Source: Cladocopium goreaui (lineage: Eukaryota > Sar > Dinophyceae > Suessiales > Symbiodiniaceae). Taken from it: a stretch of 64,000 bases of DNA. The position numbers and the translations under genes were made by a program. Positions 24,000 to 36,470 of the stretch are shown here, piece by piece; position 1 is the stretch's first letter, and each line of letters starts with the position of its first letter. The notes under the pieces are model-generated. The model made no database searches. It saw nothing but the letters and a program-made list of their open reading frames with translations, and had not been told where the DNA came from. The stretch lies in contig CAMXCT020006564.1 in NCBI GenBank assembly GCA_947184155.2, positions 275,501-339,500 of the forward strand, read 5' to 3'.

Positions 24000-25850
24000 T
24001 GAGGTCCAAGAGAGAAACTGGAAAGGTGTGTTCCAGTCATCGTTCGCAACAACTTGTAGCTTCTTTTCCTATGGACACCTCCTACATAAAACCCAGCATT
24101 TCTAGGTCGGTTGAAGTCTCGGAAAACATGAGGCTTCAACCGCATTTATGTCAGTTTACCAGTAATTCCACCATCAAGAAGTGTGAGATCTGCCAGTTGC
24201 AATTCGTTTGATATGAGCAACTGACAGGGTGTTTCGCATCCGTGGCTTAAGAATCATAGTGACTACAGCGAAGTTACTGTGCGGATGCCTAATAGAAAGA
24301 ACATGTCGATTTACTAGCAGAACATTTATCTTATCTCGCCTGTTTCGCTTCATCAAACCAGAATTGCAACGTGTTCGACGGGCAAATCACAGTAATATCA
24401 GAATATTCACCAAACCGAAAAATTCCGAAAAACACTTTGTTTTAAAAGCACGTTGTTTTTGGATTAATATGCATATATAATCATATATATATATATCATA
24501 TATATATATATCATATATATATATCATATATATATATATATCATATATATATATATGGACTATACGAAAATCATAGTAATTCATCCAAAAACCAATAGCT
24601 GGTTGGTGGTTTTAACCATCTTGAAAAATATCAGTCAATGGGAAGGATTATCCCATATATTATGGAAAAATAAAAAATGTGCCAAACCAACAACCAGAAT
24701 ATATCACATCACAGTAATATCAGTTTTTGGATTGGTTTTGCGATTTCCATGGTGAAGGTTTTTCTGAAGCCGCAAGGGTGTCAGTTGTGGAGGTTGAAAC
24801 ACCTTGGGAAAAATCTGGCCCATTTATGGTTGCTATGACTCATCCAATGGATGTACGAGTACAGTCATTCAGATCATCCCCATGATATTCCCATGATATT
24901 CACATTACATATATATATATCCCATTATACCACTGATTTTGTTGCTTGAATCGCACTTTTTGATGGTTAAAACCCCATTATGATTAGTGGTGAATTCCAT
25001 TATCTTCCCATAAAGTTCTTGGTTGACACCCCATGTTTTGATGGTTGGTTGTATGTGAATATATATATATATATCAGATATCCCGATCCAGTAGATTCTG
25101 GCTGAAACAAAATATTCGGTGACTTGAACATAGCTGAAACTTGCAGCTAGGGATGGTTCCTCGAAATCCTAAACATAATTCCAGTAACGTCACGGTGAGG
25201 TCATATAATTCGTCCAAGTAATTCTATGTTCAATGATAATCCACCACAATTATGTCATCGCTATATCCCAGTGTTTTTTTCCCCATTGCATGGTTGGATA
25301 CTAACTATTCCAAGAGTAGATGGCTCATTAACAATCCCATTAAATCTCGTTAAATCCCAATCCCATCAACATTCCCCTAACTCACCCAGAGATGTACAGA
25401 AACTATTCCCAGAGTAGATGTCCCCACAAACATATTCCCAATTCTCCAATGAACTATTCCCATTATATCATTCTTTACGGTAAATCATGACATGTCACAC
25501 TGAAAGTGACGGCCATCAGGGACGATTCCCGTTCTAGATCCTAACCATCTTGATTTACCCGTTTAACATGGGGATTTTCCATAGTTCTGCTAGTTTACCA
25601 GCTATGTCATCTGTTAAGCTATGATCTGATTTGTTTGTTATTTAGCTACCAGTAGTACCGCACAAGGCGGTGGCGGAAGTTTCAAAAATAGGAAACCTAT
25701 AGGAGAGCTTGGTTGTTGTGAATCCGGGATGGCAGAGCGCAGCCACTGATGGACTGAAAGGTGCTTGATCTCTCTCACTCTTTCTCTCTCTTTCTCTGAC
25801 TATCTACCTACCTACCTATCTATTTTCTATGTATCTATCTATGTATCTAT
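24000..25850. other. no supported gene; AT-rich repeats
   Basis: It holds TA/CATATA microsatellites (24478-24556), a family D element, a dispersed repeat copy near 25110-25200 and CT-rich runs near 25770. A plus-strand open frame at 23795-24211 is the shadow of M5. Confidence 0.45.
24599..24697. mobile_element. family D element
   Basis: It begins CTGGTTGGTGGTTTTAACCA, ends CCAAACCAACAACCAG, with an interior GGGAAGGATTATCCCA. Confidence 0.75.
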
Positions 25851-26222
25851 CTATCTATGATCTATTCTAGATGTAGTGTAGTGTAGTGTAATTTAGTGTA
25901 GCGGTGTGTAGTGGAGTGTAGTGGAGTGTAGTTGTGTAGTTCTGTAGTTGTAGTTGTAGTGTTGTGGAGTGTAGTGTAGTGTAATGTACTGTAGTGTGTG
26001 GAGTGTATAGTGTAGTGTAATGTAGTGTAGTGTAGTGGAGTGTATAGTGTAGTGTAATGTAGTGTAGTGTAGTGGAGTGTAGTGTAATGTGGCGTAGCGT
26101 GTTGTAATTTAATGTAGTGGAGTGTAGTTGTGTAGTTCTGTAGTTGTAGTTGTAGCGTTTTGGAGTGTAGTGTAGTGTAATGTACTGTAGTGTAGTGGAG
26201 TGTATAGTGTAGTGTAATGACC
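25775..26222. repeat. microsatellite block: CT, CTAC/CTAT and TAGTG-type
   Basis: CT and CTAT runs to about 25860 are followed by about 360 bp of interspersed GTGTAGTGTA and TGTAGTGGAG repeats directly abutting the second 94-bp repeat element. Open frames rich in Thr, Tyr, His and Leu here are repeat translations. Confidence 0.85.
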
Positions 26223-26936
26223 CGAAGCGAAGCGACATCTGAACCTCCAAAAGTGGTCCGAACCCCTAGTGTTTTGTACATTTTGACTTCGAAATGTGCT
26301 TCGCGCCACAACGGCGTGCACTTTTTCGAGATCTGAACCTCCAAAAGTGGCGCGAACATGTGGTGTTTTGTACATTTTGACTTCGAAATGTGCTTCGCGC
26401 CACAACAGCGTGCACTTTTTCGACATCTCAACTTCCAAAAGTGGTCCGACGCTGGTGTGTTTTGTACATTTTGACTTGGAAATGTGCTTCGCGCCACAAC
26501 GGCTTGCACTTTTTCGACATCTCAACTTCCAAAAGTGGTCCGAACCTGGTGTGTTTTGTACATTTTGACTTCCAAATGTGCTTCGCGCCACAACGGCGTG
26601 CACTTTTTCGACATCTCAACTTCCAAAAGTGGTCCGAACCCCTCAGTTTTTAACACATTTCACTTCCAAATGTGCTTCGCGCCACAACGGAGTGCAACTC
26701 TTCATCTCTCATCTCCCCAGATGTCTCCGCACCCGCCGCTTTAGCGAGCCTACTTTTGAACCCTCTGGAGCCACAAGACCACGAAAAAACACAGTGTTTC
26801 GCGACTTTCCTACCCTTTTGCGCGCCTGCATCTTCTTTCTTCTGAAATTTCTCTTCTGACTCTTCTCCCTGCTGACTGCTTTTTCATCTCTCCATATTGT
26901 CGGAAGTTTGACTTCCAAACTTCCTTCGATCAATCG
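26223..26936. repeat. 94-bp tandem-repeat element, copy 2
   Basis: Five units spaced exactly 94 bases (CCAAAAG at 26247, 26341, 26435, 26529 and 26623) are followed by the same tail as at 8706-9240 (CGCACCCGCCGCTTTAGCGA, later TATTGTCGGAAGTTTGACTT). Unit number differs between loci while the junctions are conserved. Confidence 0.85.
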
Positions 26937-27279
26937 TTTCAATCTCCATAGCTTAGCTATGATCACCATTATATCACATTAGTTCTCCATTAAATCCATT
27001 TGCTGACATAAATCTGGAAATGGTGCCATTAGATACAATTAGTATCCATAGATTAGTTGTTTCATAATGGATTTTATCACAGATGGATACAATGGCGCCA
27101 TTTTCATAAAACCATGGCGATATCCCATTTATTTTCTAGAAACAAATCGCTGGAAACATATAAACATATTATTTTCATAAAACCATGGCTATAAATGGGA
27201 TGAAATAACCCCTATAACTGAGGTTATATATCATGAAATAATCCCATTCACAATTCTTGTTGGTTCTCCGTGGCGTGTT

Positions 27280-30200
27280 TCATCCCAGCAACAAATCAGC
27301 TCTCCGCAGCTCGCAGGGACGTAGCGCCAGCTCTCGCAGAGGTGTCTCGGCCTGGGCTATGGCGGCCACGAGGCCACGGGCGGCCACGGTGACAGGGAAG
27401 CCGTTGTTTTTCGCATGGTGATTGTCGATTGTCTAATAAATAGATATAAATAGTGGGATATTAAGGGGATTTAACGGATGATTAATGGATGATTCATGGA
27501 TTCTTGATGGATTATGAACGGATTATGAATGGGATTTAGTGAAACATAAATCCCTATGGATCCAGCCGTACCTTCTTAGGAAGTGCTACTGGGGTATGAT
27601 GACTAGGGGAGTTAGCCGTACCTTCTCAGACAGTGCTTGGATCCATAGGGAATGGTGATTTGGTGGTAATTTGATGGCATCTGATTGGATCAAAACAAGG
27701 TGGTGCCACACACATTGTTTGCTAAGTTGGTTGAACTAAGTAGTAAAAACTGTTGGGTCGATGATCGATGTATACATGATCTAATATCGATATATATATA
27801 TAATAGTATAATTGTATATATATATATTACCTATATATCTATATGGTAAAGTAGCTTCGAAATGGATACAGCTATTTTCTTCGAAATGGATACAGCTATT
27901 TTCTTCACCACAAACACGGGGGTTTTTCGGCCTGCTCATGAAACTCCCGCTCCAAGACGTGAAAAAAAACCGGTGGCGCCATGAAACGGCCGCATCCTCC
28001 TCCTTGTCGAGATATCGGAGGATATGTGCCAACCGGTCCTGGCGAACATTGTTCATTTGGGGGGTTCCATAAATGGGGGTACCCTCGCAATTATATATAT
28101 AATGGTTTTCTAAAATGGTTTTAATATCAGGAACAATTATGAATGATGGTTATATAATGATGGTTAATAAGGGCAGCATCTTATTGATGTATGGTTTAGA
28201 ATGGCAAATCCTATTAAAATATGTGGATTATTTTTTTTGGATAGCCCTATTTCAGGAAAGCTCCATTTACAGATGGGGAGTCACAAATACTTTTTCAAGC
28301 CTCCCAGCCCGTGTATCCCACTTTGTGTGCGAAGTTGTATGATCACTATGTGTAACATGTTCAAAACATGGGTTATTTTCCCATGTTAGGGGATGGCCAT
28401 GAATTCATTGACAGGGGTTTATTATAAGGACATTAAGTGCGGCACAAATGACCAAACGCCTTATGACATGTTTTGATCATGGTTTAAATGGCAGGTTGCA
28501 CTCCTATGTTTCTTACCCTCCCCTTGCGGCCGTTCTCGGTCCTTCACGCCCTCTCCGCTTTGATATTCGCGCAAGAAACGACATACGTGCCACATACCTC
28601 GATGCGATGCAACCGCGGCACGAGTGTTCAGATCTTCAACATATCGGTAAACAAAGATGCACTTAGGTACTATGCAACTAGAGGTTTCACCGCTTCACCA
28701 ATGTTTCATTTATTAATATATAAAACCCATTTAGATAAGCGTACATCCACAGCTTCATTTCAGAGCCGACCACGTTCCAACGGCTTGGGGACCTGGGATT
28801 ACCCTCCGGTTGTCCAACGTGGCTGCAAAATCCACCGATGATGTCGATGGGCCAATGGGGATTTCCCTGCCAACCCGGGACCCTGGGTGTCCACTGCTGT
28901 TTAACCCATTTTGGCAACGCCTGGCTGTTTGTCGTTGTGGAGCACTTCTACGCAAATGACTTACTGATGAATCACTTTTTATCCTGCGAACTGTGCAAAA
29001 TAATCCCCGTTTCTCGATTAAAACCTCATGTATGTTTTGCTGGGAAATCCCTGAACTTTGGAACACCCACCATTGTTGGCTTGGATTTGCATTTTCTCAC
29101 CAAATCACTCCATGTGTTGTCATTTGGGGTCCAAATGTCTGGATCTACTTCTTCCATCCCATCCATGTTCAACAAAAGTCGTGGATTGCTGGATCTAACC
29201 GTGATGAGTTACATAAGTCAGCTCTTACCATTTATATGTTTCTAACGATGGGGTTGTACAGTTCATTTGACCTACCTGCGTACTGGGTTTGCATGTATAA
29301 ACAGTTTCGAACCATGACTGCCAAGATCGCTATGGTAGTACTCTTTAGATATCTTTGGTACAGGTTATGTTGTTGGGAAACTCTATGTAGCTCCTTGGCT
29401 CCCCATTCTTTTTGGGAAATACGTATACCCCTCGTTCCGAACCGCTCCCTCCTAACCACTGGATAGCTCCATAAGACAGTACATGGCTTATAGCTATGAC
29501 TATCTACTAGCAACTATTAGCCAGTTGCTTACAAATGCTTTCAAACTACAAATCAGTATACTCCATAACCATAACATCCCATAACAAGCAATATGCATCC
29601 CATAACCCTGGTTAGTACAGTAAGTCCCCTAAGTGGATGATCCTAACCTGAAAGAAGGCTATTTTGGGATAGTTACCCCTACAGTTCTCATCATTCCAGT
29701 GAACTCAGAATCATATAAATCATATAATCCCTGTAGTCATAAACCCCATGAATACTATCACAGTGACTATAACCTTGTATAGCTATGGGATATACAGTTA
29801 AATAGTTATAGTCACTGTTATAGTCGGTGTTTTATAATGGAGACTATAATTTTAACGGTGACTCTAGCCATTATTATCATTATAATAGATATAGATATAT
29901 ATATATAGGTATATATCACTAAAAAAACTATTCTCACTATAACAGTTATATATCAATAACTACTATCACTGTATGGTTATATATATATATTACTGTAACT
30001 GTTATTATAGGCTACTGTCACCACTATTATTTATCACCATAGCTGCTATATATCAATGGAGTTAAATCATTATAATCGTTATATAATGTTATATCACTAA
30101 AATAGTTACACATTCACTTAGATATCACAATAGTAATTACTGTAACTATAACAGTTATATTCTCACTATTGTTATATGATCACAACCGCTGTGGCGAGCC

Positions 30201-33200
30201 CCAAGGCACGGCGCGACTCGGCCAGCTGTGTGGGGCTGAAGCCCAGCGCGTTGGGCGTCTCCTTGACGCCCTGGCGCAGCAGCAAACGCACCTTGAGAAC
30301 GACGCTGGGAAAGTCTTAAACGATAAGGAAAAACGATGGGAGTATATAATATAATCAAAATGTGTTACTTGTGGTTTTAGTTATTTAAGACACTAATGAT
30401 TCAAAACTATTCAAAACTTGTATGTTTTGGCATGTTTTGTCAGGCGTTTTCCTGTCGAATCAGCTAAAACACACGACCCGAGAGTTGGATCTGTGGATGG
30501 ATGGATGGTTGGGGCCTCGAGGGTTCAGGACTTAAGTTGAGCAGTCCATCTATGGTTGGTGGTTGAGCCCTACCCCTCTGAAAAATGATGGAGTTAAAGT
30601 CAGTTGGGATGATGAAATTCACATATATTCACATAATATATGGAAAAACATAATCCAAATGTTCCAAAACACCAACCAGATCTATGGTTTGAGACTTCTA
30701 CAGTACAAACTCCTCCCCCTGTATATCCTCGCCCTGGAGTGCCCAAGGTCCATGCTGCCATGCTCTGTGCGTTGTTTTTCAAGCAAAGATATGGTAAACC
30801 TATGGCACACATCACCATTGCAGCTTGGACAACTAGAAATAAACCACACCTCCACCCCGCTCAAGGGAGGAATATGGATACCCATAGCTCCTTAGTGCGC
30901 TGCCCCTTACCCTCCGGTAATCATTCATGGCCCCTCCACCAGTTGGATCCACTGTAGCTTCCAAGATGCAGTCCCCAGGTGCCCGTTGTAGGCCGCAAGA
31001 TGCAGGGGACTATCCCCGGCACTGTCCGGCAGCGCTAGATCCAGCTCGGGGTAGGCAGTCAGCAAATATTCTGGGTGCCACCAGGGGAAGACGAAGGGAG
31101 CTGGCCATGAAACTTGTGGATATATACCCAATTTATCATATATACCGAATCTATCGCAATTTTGATAGGGGAAAATGATTGCTTCAGCAGTGGTCTTGAC
31201 CGTTTTTCACCAGCCGCATGCAATCCATCCATAGAAACCCCAGAAGCTTCCGCGGCTCTGATGTTTTGAAACCTTATAGTTTCTGGTTATTTAACATAGC
31301 CATGGGAAATGGCCCATTTATAGATGGTTTACCTATTAAAAATGGTGATTTTCCATGGCTATGTTAAATAACCAGATGGTAGTTTCTGGTTGGTGGTTGA
31401 CCTACCCCTCTGAAAAATGATGGAGTTAGTTCAAGTCAGTTGGGATGATGAAATTCCCAATGGAGAAATAAAACATGGAAACCAAACCACCAAGCAGGTT
31501 TTAATCTCAGGATCTAAGGCACTCATTGGAAACCAAGATCTGAAAGATTCACGGGTCATCTTTCTCCCTGTGCAAACTAGTCGCCCATGAGCTTCACGGC
31601 ACCGCAGAGGGAAGCCCAGTGCTGGACACCGCGACCCATGTTGTCTTTCTCCTGCATGTTGGCTGACCTGCCGGTCAGCAAACGCCCTGGAAGGAGAGAA
31701 ACCAGGTACCTACCATCTGGTTATGACTAACAGTTTGCCATGGAAAATCACCATGCTATTAATAGGTAAACCATCTATTTCTATGGGCCATTTTCCATGG
31801 CTATGTTAAATAGCCAGAGGGTAAGTCTTGTAAGGTCTATCTAATATAAAGGTTCAGGATGGTTTAGGAACTATCGACAGTATGGTCGAAATTGTGGCTT
31901 TAAATGGGACAGTGCTTCCATTTTACGAACCAACATGAACCATGAGTGGGGAAGGTGAGTGCATGATTTGGGGTGGTTTAAGTTCCTTGGAAGTTGGCAA
32001 ACATCCATTGGGTTATCATCTTATGACTTTGTAGCAAAGAATATAACACTACATGGATTGGTTTAGTCGGGAAAATTGAGACCGCGCACTCCCATAATTC
32101 ATGGGAAAAATCCCTTGGGTTCCCCGGTTTCCCCTAGATGTTCCAGTAAACCAATCCATACCCCTCGGCCCCAGAGCAGTCTTCAATGCATTGAACCCTG
32201 TGGCCTGTTACCTTTTTAAATACCATCTGGTAACAAAAACGGAACTGGAAAATCCTAACATCGAACTAATTTTCATAATTTTTCTGTTCAAAATGGCGAT
32301 TCTCTATTGCCATGTTTCTTTATCGACATATAATACCCTTCCACTACTAACAGAACACCTCAGGCCTCCTTCATCGTCCAGGCACTGTACATTTTACGCT
32401 GGAGGGGCAAACCACTAACCACCAAAACGATCCAACCGACCTCCCATATCCACAAATTTATGTTTACAAGCAAATAAGAACGGTGCACTCATCTCTAATC
32501 TATGAAACACCAAAACAAACATCTAACCTGAATTGCAATAATTCACTCACCGGAAACTAACTAGATGTTATCATGCAGCCATTTGGGAGTGGTGCCCCGA
32601 TGATGTCACGACTTGGGGTCATTGTAATTCACCCAGATCACCCAAAAAAGCCAGTTACTTCGATGATTTTCCCACTCAAAGCTCCACTTAGCAACGACCT
32701 TTGTTTGGGAGATCTTTCCCAGCCACGTTTGATGACACCGGATTGTAATTACCTGACCCCAACAGCCAAGTGAACTAAACCAACTTAGCGAAAAAAAGCA
32801 TCCCATTAAATCCCACTGCATTCCAATACATAGTCAAATTATAATATGTTGTAAGTTATAGTTATGACATGGGTTTAACAACTATGACTACTAAGTGTTG
32901 GTCAAATAGTCATTTACTTGCATGTTTTCCCCGTCAACTATGCTTATAAACCCCTTGAACTATAGCTATTTCCTCCATTCACCACTGGATGTCCCAAAAA
33001 AGGTGAGCCATTGGAAATTTCACCCTCTCCCAACTCATGAAAACTAGTTGATTGATAGCTTTCCCTACTATAAGTTCTCATATATTGTCATAAGCCCCAA
33101 TAAATTAGTACACATCAGTCACATCAGTATAATAACTCCCTATATTAATCCATCAACATCTATCTGCCGTAGCATAATAACTCCATGATAGAGCTAACAA

Positions 33201-36200
33201 CCCACATCAACCAATCAACCGGGGTATTTTGAACAGTTATAAATGGGATTATTTCATGATATATCACCTCAGTTCTAGGAGTTAGCTCATCCCATAAAGA
33301 TAACTCTTCTGGTTCGTGGTTTCAACCCTCTGAAAAATATGAGTTCGTCAGTTGGGATGATGAAATTCCCAATATATGGAAAGTCATAAAATTCCATGGT
33401 TCCAGTCACCACCAACCAGTCTTAGTTGGGCCATGGCTACTTCGTTCATGGCATCGAGGCAGACCCCTTGGGACCGTACAGGGCCAAGCACAGCACCGCC
33501 AGCTCCATGGAGGACGTCCGCGCGGCGCGAATCAGCAGCGTGGCACCATCCTTGGTCCAAGCCATGGAGCCATAGCTACAATGTGCCCCCCCCCCCAGTG
33601 ATGTGAACGTTGGTTTAGATTCGCCCCAGTAAGTAGTTCGTTATTTGCGTACCATAAACCATAGTGAAATTGGAGTTATGTGAGCCAACTGAACGCTATC
33701 TAGGGGGGCCTCACATGGTATTGAAAATGGCCTTAGAAATAGTGGATTTACCTATTGAAACTGGTGATTTTCCATAGTTTTCTGGTGGTTTTAACCATCT
33801 TGAAACATATGAGTTCGTCAGTTGGGAAGGATTATCCCCAATATATCATGGAAAAATAAAAACATGTTCCAAACCACCAACCTGATAAGGTCAACCCCGG
33901 ATGAATAAAAACCATGGTTATGACAATTAGGGGGGTATTCCCCCAAGAGTCATGATTTGATACCTTTTTTTGGTACCTTCCCAATTAAACAGCCGGGCTA
34001 GGGGTTTATTAATCCGGGTTGACATTAACTATTATCATTCATTGAATCCCAATATCCAATGACGATCAATGATTCCTTATCATGCATCATTTACCCTCTG
34101 GTTATTTAACATAGCCATGGAAAATCAACATTTTTAACAGGTAAAGCATCTATAAATGGGCCATTTTCCATGGCTATGTTAAATAACCAGAGGGTACTAT
34201 TTTTGTGGATTAGTGTGATACTGAAGGTCCGTCACATTCCGTTACTAGATCTTTTTTCTATGGATGTTGAGTATTCGAGAAGAGGGAAGACTCGACTCTA
34301 AAGGAACGAATTTCAGGTACCGCTTCTTCTGTTTCTGGTGAAAAAAAGAGGTCCCTGCCCCGGTCGATGCCGGAACAGTCTTGCCAGGATCCATCTACTG
34401 GGATGGAACGGTCCAAAACTTATCTGATGGTCGCATGTGCAATGCGTGCTTGCTGCATATTTGTTGATGGACACAATGTGAGTGCAACATAGCGCAACCA
34501 GAAATACCGGAGGATGATGGCAAGATGACCAACACATGCTGGCCAGAGGTGGTGCTGGTGCTGAGGTTTTATGTCTTTGCTAGCCAGCCTTCACTTGCAA
34601 CAATTCTTTGGCCAAAGTATCCTGAGATATCCTGAGTATCCTCCAAAATTGGGGCGATTTTTTTCGTCCCGAAAGTTGTGGATTTGACAAAAGCCTGAAG
34701 GCCATGTCAAGAGGCTTGGACCTGTGGGGGGAACCGCCTGCCCTGCGATCCCTGCGATTTGCCCAGCGTCCCACTCTGGGTTGTGCCAGTCAATTTTGGC
34801 GCCAGCTTTCAGGGCTTTTTGGATACTTGGAAAGTTCCCCATAGACCTCTGCGGCTCCGCGGATGTCCGCGGAACAAAGATAAAAAAAGGTTGATGGATG
34901 TTGTTCGGGAAGCTGCATGAGGCCCAACATCCAACATGATCTGATGGAAGAAAAATAAGAGATAACACCTCAGAGTTGATGTTGTTTTCCGGCAGTGATT
35001 TGGGGGTGTTTCAATCTGAAACTCTGGATCCAAGTTTGTACCCTGAGTAGGTCTGAATGGAAGGGCCACAAGATGCCACAAGTATCCTAATAAGTGACCA
35101 ATATCATTAATCTCCTGTTCAACATCATTATGGATCCAAACACTGTCTGAGAAGGTACGGCTGACCCCTAGTCATCATACCCCAGTCGTACTTCCTTTCA
35201 GAAGGCACGGCTGGCTCCATATGGCATGGTCTTGTCGTTCTACATCTCTCAACCGGAACCCAATCCAAGGTGCTTGTTCAACCTGCCCAGCATGGCTTGG
35301 TTCGCTCCACCCTCCTTTTGTTCATCCCGCACCAACTGGCAGATCTCGTACTCAGCGCCATGGACGGCCACCCAGAGCTTCTTGCAAGCTGCTTCCAACT
35401 GTTTCTCCTGCAGCTCGATGGATCTGTCAAATAGTGTACCACTAAATCCACTGGTTAATCATGATATCATCTTTTGAATCATATTTTTGTCCTATTAAAT
35501 AACCGTTTTTTGGCGGCATTTCCATGCATTTCACACATGTTCAACCAAACATATTGAAAGCTTGGCAACTTTGAGGGCTTCCCCACCATCGCAGATTCTT
35601 CACCCAGATCTTCCCACGGTCCTTGGCATCGTCCGCACTCTTCGTGTAGCTGTAGCCACTTTTCTCCAGGGGTGCCAGGCTGGGTGTGGAACGCACGTGC
35701 CAGGTGGGTGGAAACTTGTGCGTGGATGCCTCGAGCGGTTGCAAGGAAGGTCGAGATCTGAGGGCGTTGGTCTAAAGAGCTATCCGAAACATCAGAAGAA
35801 AGGGAGACATTTACATATCGAATCTAAACTGAACGAACAGTAAATAACAGTAAATATCAAATTGCTCCTCAAGATGAATGATTCAATGCCGTTTCCCGAA
35901 AGCCAGTTTCCAACAGTTGGTGGCTTCACGATTGGAAAGCAAGGTCCGAGGGCTGTCCAATTGCTAAGCCTCTTCGGGTCCAGCCATCCCAAACATCCAG
36001 AAACTTTCCCGTGGATTTTGCCTAAGAATATACATTTCAAAGGTACAAAATTGCTTTGAACATTGAGAAATAATTATCACCACTTTTCCCGATCAAAATA
36101 CATAATTGTTCATCAGCATTCCCAAAAAATCTGGATCCATGAGATCTTTTGAGGTCCCAAAAAACCATGAATCACATCCCATGAACTTTGGATCGTTTGA

Positions 36201-36339
36201 GGTCCCAACAAATCCCCAAAACTTCGCGTCGCGTCGGAGCACCGGTTCCTTAAAGACTTGCCGCGAGCCCAAGGTCGGCACCGAGTGCGACAAGACGGTT
36301 CGAGACATCCTGCTGGATGGCCATGGCACTGTCATTGTG
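27280..36339 (-). CDS. ankyrin-repeat protein gene, eleven exons (M6)
   Basis: Exons in transcription order are 36339-36269, 35757-35614, 35423-35333, 34848-34771, 33550-33475, 31686-31585, 31070-30974, 30304-30210, 28633-28517, 28038-27932 and 27432-27280. All joins keep frame. Donors are GT four times, GC three times and GA three times. Early exons give VSNRLVALGADL and a helical stretch (SIELQEKQLEAACKKLW). Exons 4-8 form about four ankyrin repeats: ALKAGAKIDWHN, GATLLIRAARTSSMELAVLC, NMQEKDNMGRGVQHWASLCG, SAGDSPLHLAAYNGHLG and LLLRQGVKETPNALGFSPTQ. Later exons give AAVASHRGMWHVCRFLREYQ and FFHVLEREFHEQ. The last reads like a leucine-rich repeat (ETPLRELALRPCELRRADLL) before TGA. Ankyrin repeats bind protein partners; the partner is unknown. 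The N terminus is not identified. Exon 3 could extend to 35249. Confidence 0.65.
27552..27650. mobile_element. family C element, reverse orientation
   Basis: CCCTATGGATCCAGCCGTAC and onward, ending TGCTTGGATCCATAGGG. It lies in the last M6 intron. Confidence 0.75.
28640..30180. other. large M6 intron; unresolved open frames
   Basis: Two overlapping plus-strand open frames (28838-29245 and 28993-29466) look neither GC-biased nor splice-bounded. The stretch also holds a dispersed TTTTGGGATAGTTACCC repeat near 29655 and AT-rich ACTATAACAGTTAT drift at 29750-30170. I see no supported gene. Confidence 0.35.
30553..30679. mobile_element. family D element
   Basis: It begins TGGTTGGTGGTTGAGCCCTA, ends CCAAAACACCAACCAG, and lies within an M6 intron. 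Confidence 0.7.
31279..31382. mobile_element. family A element
   Basis: TTCTGGTTATTTAACATAGC and GCTATGTTAAATAACCAGAT form almost perfect terminal inverted repeats. Confidence 0.8.
31386..31497. mobile_element. family D element abutting family A
   Basis: CTGGTTGGTGGTTGACCTAC and onward, ending AACCACCAAGCAG. It starts four bases after the preceding family A copy, so the two are tandemly inserted. Confidence 0.75.
31711..31823. mobile_element. family A element
   Basis: TACCATCTGGTTATGACTAA and onward, ending TTAAATAGCCAGAGGGTA. It lies about 25 bases upstream of the acceptor of M6 exon 31686-31585. Confidence 0.75.
31830..33300. other. large M6 intron, no gene seen
   Basis: AT-rich sequence with drifted repeats. 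Open frames at 32101-32418 and 32573-32773 lack splice-bounded GC-rich islands. Confidence 0.4.
33309..33419. mobile_element. family D element
   Basis: CTGGTTCGTGGTTTCAACCC and onward, ending AGTCACCACCAACCAG. It is 55 bases from M6 exon 33550-33475. Confidence 0.75.
33782..33884. mobile_element. family D element
   Basis: CTGGTGGTTTTAACCATCTT and onward, ending CCAAACCACCAACCTG. Confidence 0.7.
33890..34024. mobile_element. family F element, copy 2
   Basis: GTCAACCCCGGATGAATAAA and onward, ending TTTATTAATCCGGGTTGAC, near-perfect inverted ends. Closely similar to 12822-12954. Confidence 0.8.
34092..34195. mobile_element. family A element, best-preserved copy
   Basis: TACCCTCTGGTTATTTAACA and TGTTAAATAACCAGAGGGTA are perfect inverted ends. 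The interior also pairs partly (CATCTATAAATGGG). Confidence 0.85.
35129..35222. mobile_element. family C element
   Basis: TATGGATCCAAACACTGTCT and onward, ending GGCACGGCTGGCTCCATA. It lies within an M6 intron immediately after the exon that ends at 35333 or 35249. Confidence 0.7.
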
Positions 36340-36374
36340 CTGTCGTCGTTACCCTATGGTGCAACAATGGTATA

Positions 36375-36470
36375 TCCTATGGATCCACTGTCTGAGAAGG
36401 TACGGCTGACCCCGAAACATCATCATACCGTAGTCATACTTCCTAAGAAGGTACGGCTGGATCCATAGGG
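36375..36470. mobile_element. family C element
   Basis: CCTATGGATCCACTGTCTGA and onward, ending GGTACGGCTGGATCCATAGG. Confidence 0.75.

Noticed and set aside
25862..26603. Thr/Tyr/His/Leu-rich open frames
   Set aside because: Direct translation of TAGTG-type microsatellite running into the 94-bp repeats.
27905..28038. Possible frameshift in a run of eight T (two open frames either side)
   Set aside because: A single frame through the run is in phase with both neighbouring M6 exons, so no frameshift is needed.
28993..29466. 157-codon plus-strand open frame
   Set aside because: AT-neutral composition, overlaps another equally long frame, no splice-bounded island, and lies in a large M6 intron.
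36240..36355. Plus-strand exon reading (VGTECDKTVRDILLDGHGTV)
   Set aside because: Attractive, with GC-rich third positions, but the minus-strand reading has both splice sites and joins M6 in phase. The plus strand has no plus-strand neighbours. Not fully excluded.
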